A DNA stretch of 33,214 bases. Origin: Hypsibius dujardini. Taxonomy: Eukaryota; Tardigrada; Eutardigrada; Parachela; Hypsibiidae. A model generated the notes under the pieces. The model did no database searches and was not told the DNA's origin. It saw nothing but the letters and a program-made list of their open reading frames with translations. Shown here one piece after another: positions 1-10,695 of the stretch (its first letter is position 1; every line of letters starts with the position of its first letter). The translations under genes and the position numbers were made by a program. Location: NCBI GenBank assembly GCA_001579985.1, contig LRSR01009885.1, forward strand, positions 1-33,214, read 5' to 3'.

Positions 1-942
1 CCGTGCTCTGCAGAGGGCGCCACCGTGCCCAACCTACCATCGGATTCGCAGCGCCTTCCCCTGTTGAAACTGATTTACTGATTGACCGTCAAATTTGTTG
101 GTGAACCACCGTGCTCAGCGCACCCTTAGTATCCACATATTGCAGCCGTCTGACCATAGGACTACCATAGCCAACTTATCGGCTGACCCCAGCTTTCCGT
201 TCCAGGCGCTTACTTCCTCGGCCCCCCACAACCCAATTCAAACCTCTTTTGCTGCTCCATCTAGCCCACTGTAGATGGCGTTGCGAATCGACCGATCAGC
301 TGATTATTACATGCGGTGATTCATTTAATGGCCGTAATTCAGGCGCTGAGCTGGTGCTCAAAAATGCAGATGAATGCATAAAAAGTAACCAAAACAATAC
401 AAAAGAAGTTAACCGTTTGACTTTCAGAATTCGTAGATCGATCATCAAGACCGTGAGAAAATTGGTGGAGCGCCAAAAAACAGACAACGCGTTACCGCGT
501 TTTCAGTTGAGTACCTCAAATTTATGCGTTCCCTTAAAAACTCAAAAGAGATCTTTTTTTTCACCTCTCTGTTCATTTATCCTCATTCATTCTCAGCGAT
601 TATGAGCTGAATATTCGTTTTCCGTCCTTCGGAGGACGCTACGTACTTTGCCGGTACACTAGTACGTACCTCAGCTTTCCCTACCTACAGTCCCATCGTT
701 CCTTTTCATACCCAGCAATACATGACCTTTAATCGTTGAGTCTTTACAATGGAGTGTGCAGGTATTATTATCACAGTCCACGATATGCTATCACGATCCA
801 TCGATCGATGGCTCGCGGATGCATATTGGCATCACATCAGCTGATGCTGCTCCGGTTACTTTCCCGGCGAATCCGGCTTCATGATTCTGCGCGACTTTTC
901 CGGCGAATGACAGACAGACAGATAGCAGAGAAAGAAGAAGAA

Positions 943-983
<41 letters not shown>

Positions 984-1911
984 GAGACAGAGAGACAGCG
1001 AGACAGACAGACAGAGAGACAGACAGAGAGTGACACACTACACACACACGGTACCCACTTCAAGGTGAAGAAGCTCCCCTCAGACCCCCGGTTAATTACC
1101 AATCATCCGTTATGTATTCATGAACGAATAATGGGCGCGTGCGAGTCAAACGCGCCAACCTGAGAGCGTACATGATACAGAGGACCCGAAGAGGCTCGGA
1201 TGGAGAAGAGCGGGGACTGAAACACCCAGGCACCGCAGGTGTGTACAGCACACCACACATACGGAACTGCAAATCTCTTCGATCCAGCTCTCCTCTATCT
1301 CTCCCTTGTATAGATATACCAAATATATATATATCTATAGTCAAATAGTTCCAGGTATGACGTTCGTGTGGCAATTCGTTACATAAGCCTTTCCGCGGAT
1401 CTTCATTCCGAACTGAAAAGCGTCGTGCTCTTTTTAATTGTCAAATTAACCGGCGAGAGAGGAGCCCCCTCCCTCTCTCTCTCAGCCGGCTGAACATCCG
1501 GGGAGAGGACCGGTTATACTAGTACGAGTGTGTATGTGTTCCCGCATGCTCTGAAAAGGTCAGTGCGTGCACTTCTCACCCTGGCCACATGGATGGGCTG
1601 AAAGGTTCCCCATATCTTCATCCATCCTCTCCACACCTTTTCCCGTGTGCGTTATGTAAACCAGGAGAGGAAGCGCACGAGGGAATGTGAAGAGAGAGAG
1701 AGAGAGGAGGGGGGGGGGGGGAAGAAGAATTCGAAAATAATAGCGAGAAATCCCCCCCCGTTAAAATGTCATGTGAGAGGACGTGACACATCATGCGGCG
1801 GTGATGTTGGACTGCCTTCAACGAAAAGAGGGTTCCCCGTCACGGTCAGAGTCAATTAGGGCATATATACATTTACACATCTCCCATACAATGCATACAG
1901 ACACAAGCATC
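1..1911. other. Non-coding, repeat-bearing left end
   Basis: I see no credible gene here. The open frames are short, overlap on both strands, have no recognisable domain and often run through simple repeats. The segment contains a (CAGA)n tract at about 908-1032, an (AT)n tract near 1325-1340 and a GA/poly-G tract at about 1691-1722. Confidence 0.6.
908..1032. repeat. (CAGA)n microsatellite, imperfect
   Basis: The stretch consists mostly of CAGA units broken by GAGA variants. It creates spurious long frames rich in Cys/Leu/Ser/Val on the minus strand and Arg/Gln/Thr/Asp on the plus strand. It is the only long CAGA tract in the window outside a gene model. Confidence 0.9.
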
Positions 1912-2177
1912 CCCACCGTCGGATTGGAGACCCACCGTCGGATTCCATTCCCACCGTTGGATTGGAAACCCACCGTCGGATTTCATTTCCACCGTCGGAT
2001 TGGAGGCCCACCGTCGAATTGGAGACCCACCGTCGTATTGGAGACCCACCGTCGGATTGGAGACCCACCGTAGGATTAGAGGCCCATCGTCGGATTGGAG
2101 GTCCACCGTCGGATTGGGGACCCACCGTCGGATTCCATTCCCACCGTCAGATTGGAGGCCCACCGTCGAATTGGAGG
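1912..2177. repeat. 19-bp minisatellite, about 14 copies
   Basis: The unit is close to CCCACCGTCGGATTGGAGA. Its CACCGT core recurs every 19 bases at 1912, 1931, 1950 and so on to about 2159, with one to six substitutions per copy (some carry CATTC in place of GGAGA). Because 19 is not a multiple of three, every frame on both strands reads through with rotating peptide repeats. These frames are repeat artefacts and not genes. Confidence 0.92.
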
Positions 2178-3010
2178 TGTGTGTGTGTCCTGCGAATGCG
2201 AGTGTCGCATTCCATCCCCACCGGCGGAGAATTCAATCTTTCTAATACGTAATTTGATCAATTATCGCCTCGCTGTGCATATCCGCTCTGTACTGCCCTG
2301 TTCACTCTGAAAAAGAATTCCCCACAGAACAAATAGAATCATTAGGGACCGCCAACTGGACGAAGTAAATTCAGGTTTAAGAGGAAGCGTTTTGAGTCGG
2401 CGTCGCGCTTGCCGTGCCGGGGTTCAATCAGTGATGGGTTAATACACCCGGCACGCCCCCCCTCGATCGGTCAGTTGGATGGGTAGACCCCCTTAATTGA
2501 CGGGAACCACTTGGGTGGGGGCTTTCGCCTTCATTTCCTTTTTTTTGTGCAAAGAAGAAGAAAAAAATAATAATTGTGAGCAGCCGAAATACATAAAACA
2601 CACCGACAGGAATAAAAGCACCGTTTTTTTTCTCAGTAAAGAATGTATAGGAATATCTATAGAGTGAAAGACGATGAAAAAGACGGCTTTGATGCGTTAT
2701 TGTACAGTCGGAGAAACGGGACGGTCAGTGACTGAATTATGAAAAATTGTGAAGGGTGAAAAGGTGCAACGTGGACCGAAATAAAGAAATGAATGTTATT
2801 GAAGTATTTTTTTATGATGTATTTTTTCCATCCTGTGAGCTTTAGTTGCGGGATGCGTCAACAGCCGGATGGGTGAGAGGGAGAGTCACTTGCGGTGTGA
2901 GTGTGAAAGGTGTGTGCATATGCGAGAAAGGTCACGATCGATTTTGTAGCAAATTTTTCCTAGAGGTCACCTTGAGAGAGAGCGAGTCCGTCCGTCCGTC
3001 AGGCTCATCA
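2178..3010. other. Non-coding stretch downstream of the LRR gene
   Basis: No gene is supported. The part nearest 3010 is probably the 3' UTR of the minus-strand leucine-rich-repeat gene. It holds a GC-rich inverted repeat (2413-2455) followed by a run of eight T at 2539-2546. The rest is AT-rich unique sequence. Confidence 0.5.
2413..2455. other. 9-bp perfect inverted repeat with B-box-like loop
   Basis: CGTGCCGGG at 2413-2421 is the exact reverse complement of CCCGGCACG at 2447-2455. The loop begins with GGTTCAATC, which resembles the internal B box of tRNA-type Pol III promoters. A T8 run lies 85 bases downstream. I cannot fold a full tRNA around it, so it could be a tRNA-derived SINE fragment or chance. 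Confidence 0.3.
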
Positions 3011-4638
3011 TTAATGCAGGAAATGAGTCAGCGTCACCGAGGCGAGCAGCAGCGTTGCGGACGCCACGGTCATCCCGGCGGCCCCGGTGTCGGGCTTCTT
3101 CGGGGTCGCGGCCGGTGTGGCCGCGACGGTGGCGTTGGTGACCACGACGGTCGGCGCCGGTGTCGGCGGCGGCGGTGCGGGACAGGTGGTATTCCGGTCG
3201 GTGATGTCCTTCCCGAGGAGAGGCGCGGAGGAGTTGCCGTTGCACACTAGATTGACGTCACACTTGCCCTTCAACGGGGAGGACACTCCGTACATGTCCG
3301 TCCAGTTGGCGGAGTTGGCGTTGATTTTGTCCGCGTTGGCGAGGCTCGGCTTGATCCACATACTGCCGGCGCAGGTGCAGGTGAAGCGCGGACTGGAGAC
3401 GTTGATGTTGAGGCAACGGAGCGGCGAACCGGCCGCCATGACGGCGTCGAAGGTACCGTTCTGTAGGGCCTCCAAGGTGGTGAGGTTATTGAGGGTCAGG
3501 CTCTGCAGTTTGTCCATCCCGCGGAAGGAGCCGGCGGAGATCTTGTCCAGCAGCACACCGTCCAGCTCGAGGACCGTCATGACGTCGAGGGAGGCGAAGA
3601 CGTTGTCGGGGAGACCGCCGGCGCCGAGGTTCACCTGGTTCAACTCGAGCTTGCCGATCTGGTTGGCGATCAGGCTGAAGAGGTCGCTGGTGAGGTTGAC
3701 GGCCCCGCCGTTCAGCTGCACGTATATCGGCAGTATCTTTGTGGTGTTGGGGTACTGATTGGGGTTGGTGTTGTTGAACAGTGCGAAGGCCCCGCGGATG
3801 TTCTGCGTGTTGGCGTTGGTGCAGATGAGCTTGCGGTGGCCGAGGGTGGGGCACTGGTAGAGCAAGCAATTGAAAGCGGCTTGCAAGATCTCGGGCGGAT
3901 TGCAACCGGCGATGGAAAGCGGAGCTGGAGTTGGTTGAGTGGGCGGAGTCGAAACGTCGAGGTCTGCTCGTCCGGTCCTGGTGGAATTGCCCATCGGCTT
4001 CGCGGGAGCGATTCCGGATGTGCCGTTCACTGCCGCGACGGGTTGATCCGGTGCTCCAGAGACCGACTGCTGCCCTGTCATGGATTGAACCGGCGGTGGA
4101 ACGGGTGCTAAGGCACCAACGGGGAGCTGGACTGCCGCCGCGCCCGGAGTAGCCATCGGCGACAGTAAGGGCAGGGTCGCGACAGTGACTACTGAATCTG
4201 ATCCGGCTTGAGAAACCGCGGAGGGTTGAGGCGAAACGGCAGGTGCCGCAACGGGATGAGCGATAATGACGGCGGGAAACACGGCTACAGCCGGCGGTGG
4301 CGAGGCGGGTATGGCTTGAGGTGGTGGCGGTTGAACGTTAGTCATGATCATTGCAGGTGCCTGCGAGGCCATTAGAGTCTCTCGCACAGCCTGGAAGAGT
4401 TGAGTTTTAGAAAGGAATACCCTAGGTATGTAGTTATCTGGATCCACAGATGGAAGAACGGAGAGACGGATAGATGGAGAGAACAACAAATAGAGCGACG
4501 GAGAGAGAGAGAGAGAGAGACACGGGCAGGTAGTCAGATATGCGAACAGGTAGGAGACCTGAAGCCAAAAAAGCTGACATAAACGTGGAGAACAATACAG
4601 ACGTACAGATAGACTGACAAGCAAACAGACAGACAGAA

Positions 4639-4704
<66 letters not shown>

Positions 4705-5029
4705 GCATGCAGGAAGGCAGATAGACAGGAAGGTGATAGACGGACAGGCAGACAGACATGTAAGCAGACAGAGACAGATAGACAGACACTGATAGAAGAG
4801 ATAGCTAGTAATCAATTTCAGACAGCGAACAAGCAATTAACAAGAGGTATTAGCAAGAGGTACTAGTACACTGAAAAAAGTCACAGACCTGTGAAACATT
4901 CTGCAGAATAGCGACAGACTGCGTCGATGGCGTCGAGGTCACCCCGGTGGGACCTTGAGCTTGGGCACTAAAGGTCACGGCCAACAGACCGACTACGATT
5001 GCGACGAGGCAAGCAGATGTGGGTGCCAT
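3011..5029 (-). CDS. Secreted leucine-rich-repeat protein with GPI-anchor-like C-terminus
   Basis: Two exons on the minus strand: 4889-5029 (47 codons) and 3011-4390 (459 codons plus TAA), giving 506 residues. The intron starts GTCTGT, ends CTTCCAG, and is phase 0. Residues 1-25 form a signal peptide (MAPTSACLVAIVVGLLAV, then SAQAQ). Residues of about 50-170 are a low-complexity Pro/Ala/Val linker. A Cys-containing cap follows (CNPPEILQAAFNCLLYQC), then degenerate LRRs such as LPDNVFASLDVMTVLELDGV and GMDKLQSLTLNNLTTLE, and a C-terminal cap with FTCTCAG. Many NxS/T sequons fit secretion. A Pro/Thr stalk leads to a final hydrophobic segment (MTVASATLLLASVTLTHFLH) with no cytoplasmic tail, as in GPI-anchored proteins. 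An extracellular binding or matrix role is inferred from domain type. I recognise no named orthologue. The intron carries a (CAGA)n tract. Confidence 0.85.
4606..4760. repeat. (CAGA)n tract in LRR gene intron
   Basis: Mostly perfect CAGA units with a few CAAA and CAGG variants, inside intron 4391-4888. On the transcribed sense strand it reads TCTG, so it is pyrimidine-rich. Confidence 0.9.
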
Positions 5030-5407
5030 TTTCCCTTACTACCACTAATCGGATCGAATGACAAGGGGTTAGTTAGGTCGAGGTGCGAAAATCGAGAGCG
5101 AGTGGATTGTAAAATTGTGCGCGGAAAAACATGGAAGCCTTACCTGAACGCGAGAGGAATCGGTGTGAGAAACTGCAATGGCGGTCCCGTGCCCGGTAGG
5201 AACGTGTGCGTTGTCGGCTTCCACAGACAGTGACACGCAAACGCGCAATCCGGCTTCCGTTCGACGTTGTTGGGGGAATAAAATAATACCCTCTCCGCGC
5301 TGGCTCCCTCTCGACTGCCCGTTTAGACACTAATGATGCTCATGCAATTGGATGCGTGGTGGATATATATGTGGGATCTTTCTCCCTTCCTCTCGCTCTC
5401 CCGCTGT

Positions 5408-5468
<61 letters not shown>

Positions 5469-6490
5469 ACTCCCTCCCTCTCTTCTCTTTTCTGGCTGGA
5501 TCGAATCAGGAGCAGCGGGAGGTGCGTTTGTAAAACTGAAAACGGGAAACATGTCATCTTCCGGGACAAGCGTGTGCCTTCTGCCTGTGTCGGTCTCTGC
5601 CTCACCGATCACGCCAGGATCAAGGTGAGGAGATACGTGCGAGACGGGAGGGAAAACCAAAGGAGGAATCGATTCAAATTAGAGGTTACCTTGTATTGAT
5701 TTTTCGTTTGTTTTCTGCGTTTTCTGTTATTGTGTAGGTATGAACGTGAGCTCTCTCGCCCCCATCGGATGTTCATACGCCGGTGAGGTGAAGGGGGAGG
5801 CAAGAACCGGCAGGAGTTCGAGAGAAAGTTCGGTCGATCCGTCCATCATCTGATCATCCAAGGAGGGTGAGGAGTAGAGCCGGAAAGCCGCCTGACTGCA
5901 AATGCAGCGAGTAATGCATTATGTAATCCTCGTAATTACTCGGGAATGAGAGGGATGAGAGGGTAGGTGGCCGTGACGTGCGGGAATTCCCGAACTAAAA
6001 GCCGGGTATAATTCGATAAGAGTGCGGGTGAGGAGAGAGTTACGGAGACATGTGTGGTCATAATTCGGGGAATCCCGGAGGAATTTTCAAAATCTCGCAG
6101 GCCGCTGAGTCGGGAAGAATCTAGATGTTACGAAAGACCAACGCGTGAGCAAATGCGCGGACAAATTCCGATGCGGATGCGTAACGCACCCCGTGCTGCC
6201 GTCTGGCGGGGTTCACGGACCTGGAATCCCGGCTCGACCTTTCTCAATGTGAAATGTGTGGATGACTCGTCCTCGAAATGAATCATATATTCGTCATTTA
6301 TGAATCAGACGTAGGAAAAGCCAGATATACTTCTGTACTTTAAATGGGAGTCTTGAAAACTAGAATCTTGGTCCGCTGCGTCAATAACTTCCTAATAAAA
6401 CTGACTGTAAGACAAACCATCCTAATAACGGCATTCACAAAGAAGTTTTGAGTTCATTAGCGGCGTAAATTCTCAATGCACTCAGTCAAG
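5030..6490. other. Intergenic region with (TC)n microsatellite
   Basis: This lies between the start of the LRR gene and the stop of the FIRRM-like gene, both on the minus strand, so it should hold the LRR gene promoter and the FIRRM 3' UTR. A near-perfect (TC)n tract runs about 5411-5466. Short open frames in it are low-complexity or lack any domain, and I see no gene. Confidence 0.5.
5411..5466. repeat. (TC)n dinucleotide microsatellite
   Basis: An almost uninterrupted TC repeat of about 28 units, about 0.4 kb upstream of the LRR gene start codon on the minus strand. Confidence 0.95.
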
Positions 6491-7509
6491 TTAAGGAAAG
6501 TTAATGTTGAAGTTCACCGGTGCCGAAGAAATCTCGGCTTGAGATTCCAGGGTCGGCATAGTTTTGTCAGACGTTTCCATCGCCAGTAGAATCGTCTGAC
6601 CAGTCTGCACTTTCGACCAGTCTTTGGCGTTTACGTTCGGCATACTCTGACCAATAGATTCCATTTCGGGTGGACAGTCGTAATCCGTTTCCATCTTGGA
6701 CGGATGAGTGTCGCTGGTTTCTATCTTCAGTAAGTCCGTTTCATTTGTCTCCATTTTCGGAGCGTCATCGGCACTTTCGAGTGGCATGGGGTGGACATCT
6801 TGTGCGCCACGGTGAAGCCGACCTTGAAAAGCGACTAATAGGTCCGTCGAGTCAGTTGCCGAAGTGAACGTCTGAAAACAAAAGCAGAAGACAATTTAGA
6901 TTTCACGGAGAGTTTCTCACGTGCGCTTTAGTGTCTGCCTGAGTGGACGTTTGCCTGCCTGGATGTTTGCCTGCCTGGGCGTTTGCCTGCCTGGACGTTT
7001 GCCTGCCTGGGCGTTTGCCTGCCTGGACGTTTGCCTGAGTGGACGTTTGCCTGTCCCACGGTTCTGCCTGGGCGTTTGCCTGCGCCACGGTTCAACAAAA
7101 GCAAATGGATCGGTCAATCACACGCCGATAAAACTCACTGGTCCACGATAACGCTGAAAATGTTGGACGACATCCGGCGTGATGTTTCGGTATTCAGCCA
7201 CTGCGCTTCCGCATCGAGTCCACGAGGCGTACTCAAAGAAGGCAGACATTGCGGCATTCTTCAGTAGGGCATCGCTGCAGACGCACCAAGTTGAGAAAAA
7301 GATGTGGATAAGCGAGACCAGATGATCGCCGAGCCGTCGCCGCTTTCCCAGAGACCCCAAGAATTTTGCGGCGAAAGGGACAATCCAAGCGCAGTCCACG
7401 GCGGTGCGATTGAAGTCCTGTAGGAGCTGAAACGAGAAAGAAGGTTATACATCGAAGGATAGCCAGACAGACTAACAGAAAACAAATAGACAGACATACA
7501 GACATACAT

Positions 7510-7556
<47 letters not shown>

Positions 7557-10500
7557 TATAGACAGACAAACAGACAGGCATGCAGACAAGTAAACATAAA
7601 CAGAGATGTAAATACAAGCAGACCGAGGAAGCAAGAAAGGCTTTCATCCACCGCATCGCTTTTCCATCAGAAACGTTACATAAATTAAGACAAAGCCGTG
7701 ATTGAAAAAGGTGGAAGCGCTTACGGTTAACAGATGCGAATCAGTGAGGAGATGCTGCACAATGACGCCCAGCCGAAGCAGAAGGCAAGTCGACGCTCGG
7801 ACCAGATTAAGTTGGTTCTTCTGCGGTACAGCGTTCAGAAGTTTCCAGAGCTTCAGAAAGATACCAGGGATGTCCTTTGTGAAATCTTTCAGTGCCGGCA
7901 GGGCCGCTCGCTCTTTTTCCTCTAACGAGGCAAAGTTACAGAGACACTGCAGACTGAGCGGAAGCCGACACAATAAACATCCCAAGGCCACATCACTCCG
8001 TGGGCACCCGGCGACGGCTTCCCGGACAGTCTCAATCGCCTCAGTGTACATGTCCAGAAGAACGTCAGAGTGCTCGAGAAAGACACGCGGAGGAAGGCCA
8101 CTCCAAAGGAAGAAATGCCGGCGCACTGGCAGCGACTCAGCCAGGAACAACTGGCAAATACCAAGCATTTCAGTTAATACAGACAATCCATGCACAATGT
8201 CTGCAGTGCGGTGGCAAACCTTATCTTGAGGTGATAGTTCTTCGACTAGACGACAGGCCGTTCGCTGAATGATAAGCGGCTGTCCTTTTCCAGTCTGATG
8301 TCGGACAATGACAGCATCTAGGCAATCGAGCAAGAGATGTAGTGTGAATGTGGAAGATGAGATCCTGCAACGACACCGCGGTAAATAATATGAGCTGAGG
8401 CAGGACACTTGCAGAGACAAAGATATTTCCGCTAACAAGCAATTTCATGGTCGGGCAGAGTACAAAAAGATCATATAGACAGACAGACAGACAGGCAGAC
8501 AGACAGACAGACAGACAGACAGGCAGACAGGCAGGCAAACAGGCAGGCAGACAGACAGAAAGACAGACACAGACAGATAAACCGACAGACAGGCAGAGAG
8601 TCAAACAGATAGACAGACAGGTAGATAGAATGATCGGCAGACAGGCAAACACAGATAAGCAAATATAAAACCTACTTGGAGATGAATTTGAGAGTGTCGG
8701 CTGTAAACATGGCCACAAGCGGAGTAGTAGATCGCAAACCAACGCACAAAGCAGCAGCGCAAGCATTCATCTCGGTCTCATCCAACAGAGGAATAATCGA
8801 ACAGGTTCCCCTCAAAATAAAAGTGTAAAGGTCGCTGAAAAAAAAACAAGAAATCTAGATAAGCTTCACTGAACATTTGTGCTGAAAAGAAACTTCAACA
8901 TACTTTTTCTGGCGACATGACATCGACTAGGAATGTAACACACACTGTAACTTACACAGATGCGCCGTTCGATTTCAACTTCATGGGCTGACAAATTTCC
9001 GGAAGAAGCGACTGGACACAGCGCAACATCGCCTTCACCAGTTGAAGCTCTCCATGACTGTCGATGACGAACCACCAACCGGTGTTTTTGGGCCCACCTG
9101 TTGCACCAAAAAATACTCGAGACTTACGAGGTTGAACAGACTTTTTATCACACGAAACGACACACCTCGCTTGATCGTGATGGAAATAGCGAGGCAAAGT
9201 AGAATGCTCAGGGGAAAGGCCTCTTCTGGGGACTGGATTTGCATTTCCAGACAGGCGCGCGCAAAATCGGCATTGCCCACAGCAATTGCAATTACCCCGT
9301 CCGTGTTTCGTTTCACCACGTCCCGCAAGGCTGTTTGAACAAGTTCCGGGTACTTCCTCGACAGTAGACTGGGGGGTCGATGTCTAGAACAGGCGAGTTA
9401 ATGCAAAAACCGGACGCAAGTTACCTGCAATGGCCTCCATGAACTCAACAATCTATAAGCAATTCATCAAATCAACTTGAAAATCAATCAATCAAATAAA
9501 CTTGCTTTACGAATCACAATCAATCAAGCAATCCTTATATCTCGTGGTAAAAAAACATTGCGTACAAGGAGTCAACGCTCAAGCAATCAATCACACGATC
9601 GATTTGTCCGACTCACCGGGCAGCAGAGGAGTAGCCCTACCTTAAACAGCATATCAAAAGAGCAAGCATTGCCTCCGATCGTGCTGTTAAAATGGTGGGG
9701 AAATGTGCGGAGACTGTGAGCGGTTTCAGCTCCTTCAACAATCCATCCAACTGCCTTACTTCGGCCAATGTCAACTCCGAAGCGTTCTAAAAACAGAGGA
9801 GGAAGGAGAATCATAGCTACAGAAATGAAAATAATATCGCACGCGTATGAAAGGGAGGAAATGCCTACCTTCAATGAGATCACGCTGAATGCATCCTGGA
9901 TGGACATTCCCAGCTGATCAAACTGCGTCAGACTCTTCTCCACATCTTCCATGCCTACGCCGCTATGGTCAATCGCGTTCGTAATGCTCAAAGTCTTATC
10001 GGTCCCTAAACGACAGCGACATGAGTCGCAACTGCAATTATTACTGACCAAACCGTTTGAATAACAGTAGAAGGAAAACGAAACATTCACCGATAAAAAT
10101 AAAAATTTGAGCAAGCCAACAAAGGCAGAGTACTACACAATGTGACGAAAATCTTTCACTAACCGAGTTAAGCCATCTAACGCGGAACGCATAGGATTCC
10201 ATGCATTAAATGAGTTAAATATTCTAACTCGGTTAGCGCACGATTTCTGCCACATGTGTAAGTAACAAAAAATCGACAATCAATCAATCAATCTTTTATG
10301 GATCGCAATCGTTGCAGTGCAATTCAGTTCAGTTGTGTTCGCGTCAAGAACGAGATTGTTCCATTAAATATTCGACATGTTCGGTTTAGTTTTTCCTCGT
10401 TCTGTAACTTACCGAGTGTTTCAAGTTATTGGCCATTCAATGATCAATGATCAATCAATCAACTAATCGATTAGATAATTCTTTGGAGTTGTTTACGTGA

Positions 10501-10695
10501 TTTCTTTCTCACGTCACGTCACCCTGAAATTCCCAGTCGCTGAATACTTAATTTATAATCACCTTTCTTGTTTGCAAATATTTTACCTTGCAAATGAGAC
10601 AAGATGACATTTCCCCGTGATTTTCCAGCAGGCAATCTCGGCAGAATACCATGGACAACAACGACAGCAGTGGACCGACTTCGAACTATCAACAT
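6491..10695 (-). CDS. FIRRM: FIRRM-like (C1orf112 family) helical-repeat protein, regulator of homologous recombination
   Basis: Nine minus-strand exons: 10587-10695, 9869-10005, 9641-9786, 9166-9383, 8956-9097, 8676-8834, 7725-8364, 7139-7426, 6491-6871. All phases agree, giving 739 residues. The protein is all-helical. Similarity to human FIRRM, judged from memory, lies in three blocks: LCLAISITIK through WFVIDSHGELQLVKAM (about 190-235), ALCVGLRSTTPLVAMFTADT (about 280-300), and LWKLLNAVP through FLGSLGK to LLKNAAMSAFFEYASW (about 470-590). Family knowledge: FIRRM partners the AAA ATPase FIGNL1, and together they remove RAD51 filaments. The length (739 against about 850) and N-terminus differ. 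Exon 1 is the least certain: it is chosen only because its phase fits, and it overlaps an antisense gene. The C-terminal tail (about 614-739) is low-complexity with repeated METS/METN/METD motifs. Several introns hold repeats. Confidence 0.68.
6936..7090. repeat. 16-bp minisatellite in FIRRM-like intron
   Basis: Seven tandem units close to TGCCTGCCTGGACGTT run 6936-7047, followed by decayed copies to about 7090. All lie in the last intron (6872-7138) of the minus-strand gene. Confidence 0.9.
7486..7580. repeat. (CAGA)n tract in FIRRM-like intron
   Basis: CAGA units with CATA variants inside the intron 7427-7724. It reads TCTG on the sense strand of the gene. Confidence 0.9.
8476..8650. repeat. 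(CAGA)n/(CAGG)n tract in FIRRM-like intron
   Basis: Mixed CAGA and CAGG units within intron 8365-8675. It reads TCTG/CCTG on the gene's sense strand. Confidence 0.9.
10159..10236. repeat. Perfect 12-bp inverted repeat, possible small foldback element
   Basis: CTAACCGAGTTA at 10159-10170 is the exact reverse complement of TAACTCGGTTAG at 10225-10236, giving a 78-bp element in the first intron of the FIRRM-like gene. I see no clear target-site duplication. It could be a tiny MITE remnant or a cruciform-forming sequence. Confidence 0.55.

Noticed and set aside
791-1102. Minus-strand open frame rich in CLSVCLSV repeats
   Set aside because: It is the translation of a (TCTG)n microsatellite. The same SVCLSVCLS peptide appears at every such tract in the window, so it is not a gene.
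1783-2252. Several overlapping frames with repeated HRRIGDPPSDWRPTV-like peptides on both strands
   Set aside because: They come from the 19-bp minisatellite, whose period rotates through all frames.
3087-3758. 223-codon plus-strand frame opposite the LRR gene
   Set aside because: It is antisense to a GC-rich exon with a signal peptide, LRRs and GPI tail on the other strand. The plus-strand product has no domain.
5333-5699. Frames with poly-Leu-Ser or poly-Arg-Glu
   Set aside because: Produced by the (TC)n tract. No domain, and both strands are equally open.
7702-8229. 175-codon plus-strand frame
   Set aside because: Antisense to the largest exon of the FIRRM-like gene, whose frame joins its neighbours in phase. 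The plus-strand frame has no such support.
9587-10114. 175-codon minus-strand frame read straight through 9587-10114
   Set aside because: It crosses a good donor at 9868 and acceptor at 9787. The spliced alternative frame gives a typical helical sequence and fits the phases on both sides.
6491-10695. Assignment of the helical gene to NELF-B or MED24
   Set aside because: A W-x-x-IDS motif and general helical character looked suggestive, but FIRRM matched at three ordered blocks and those did not. A profile search is needed to settle it.
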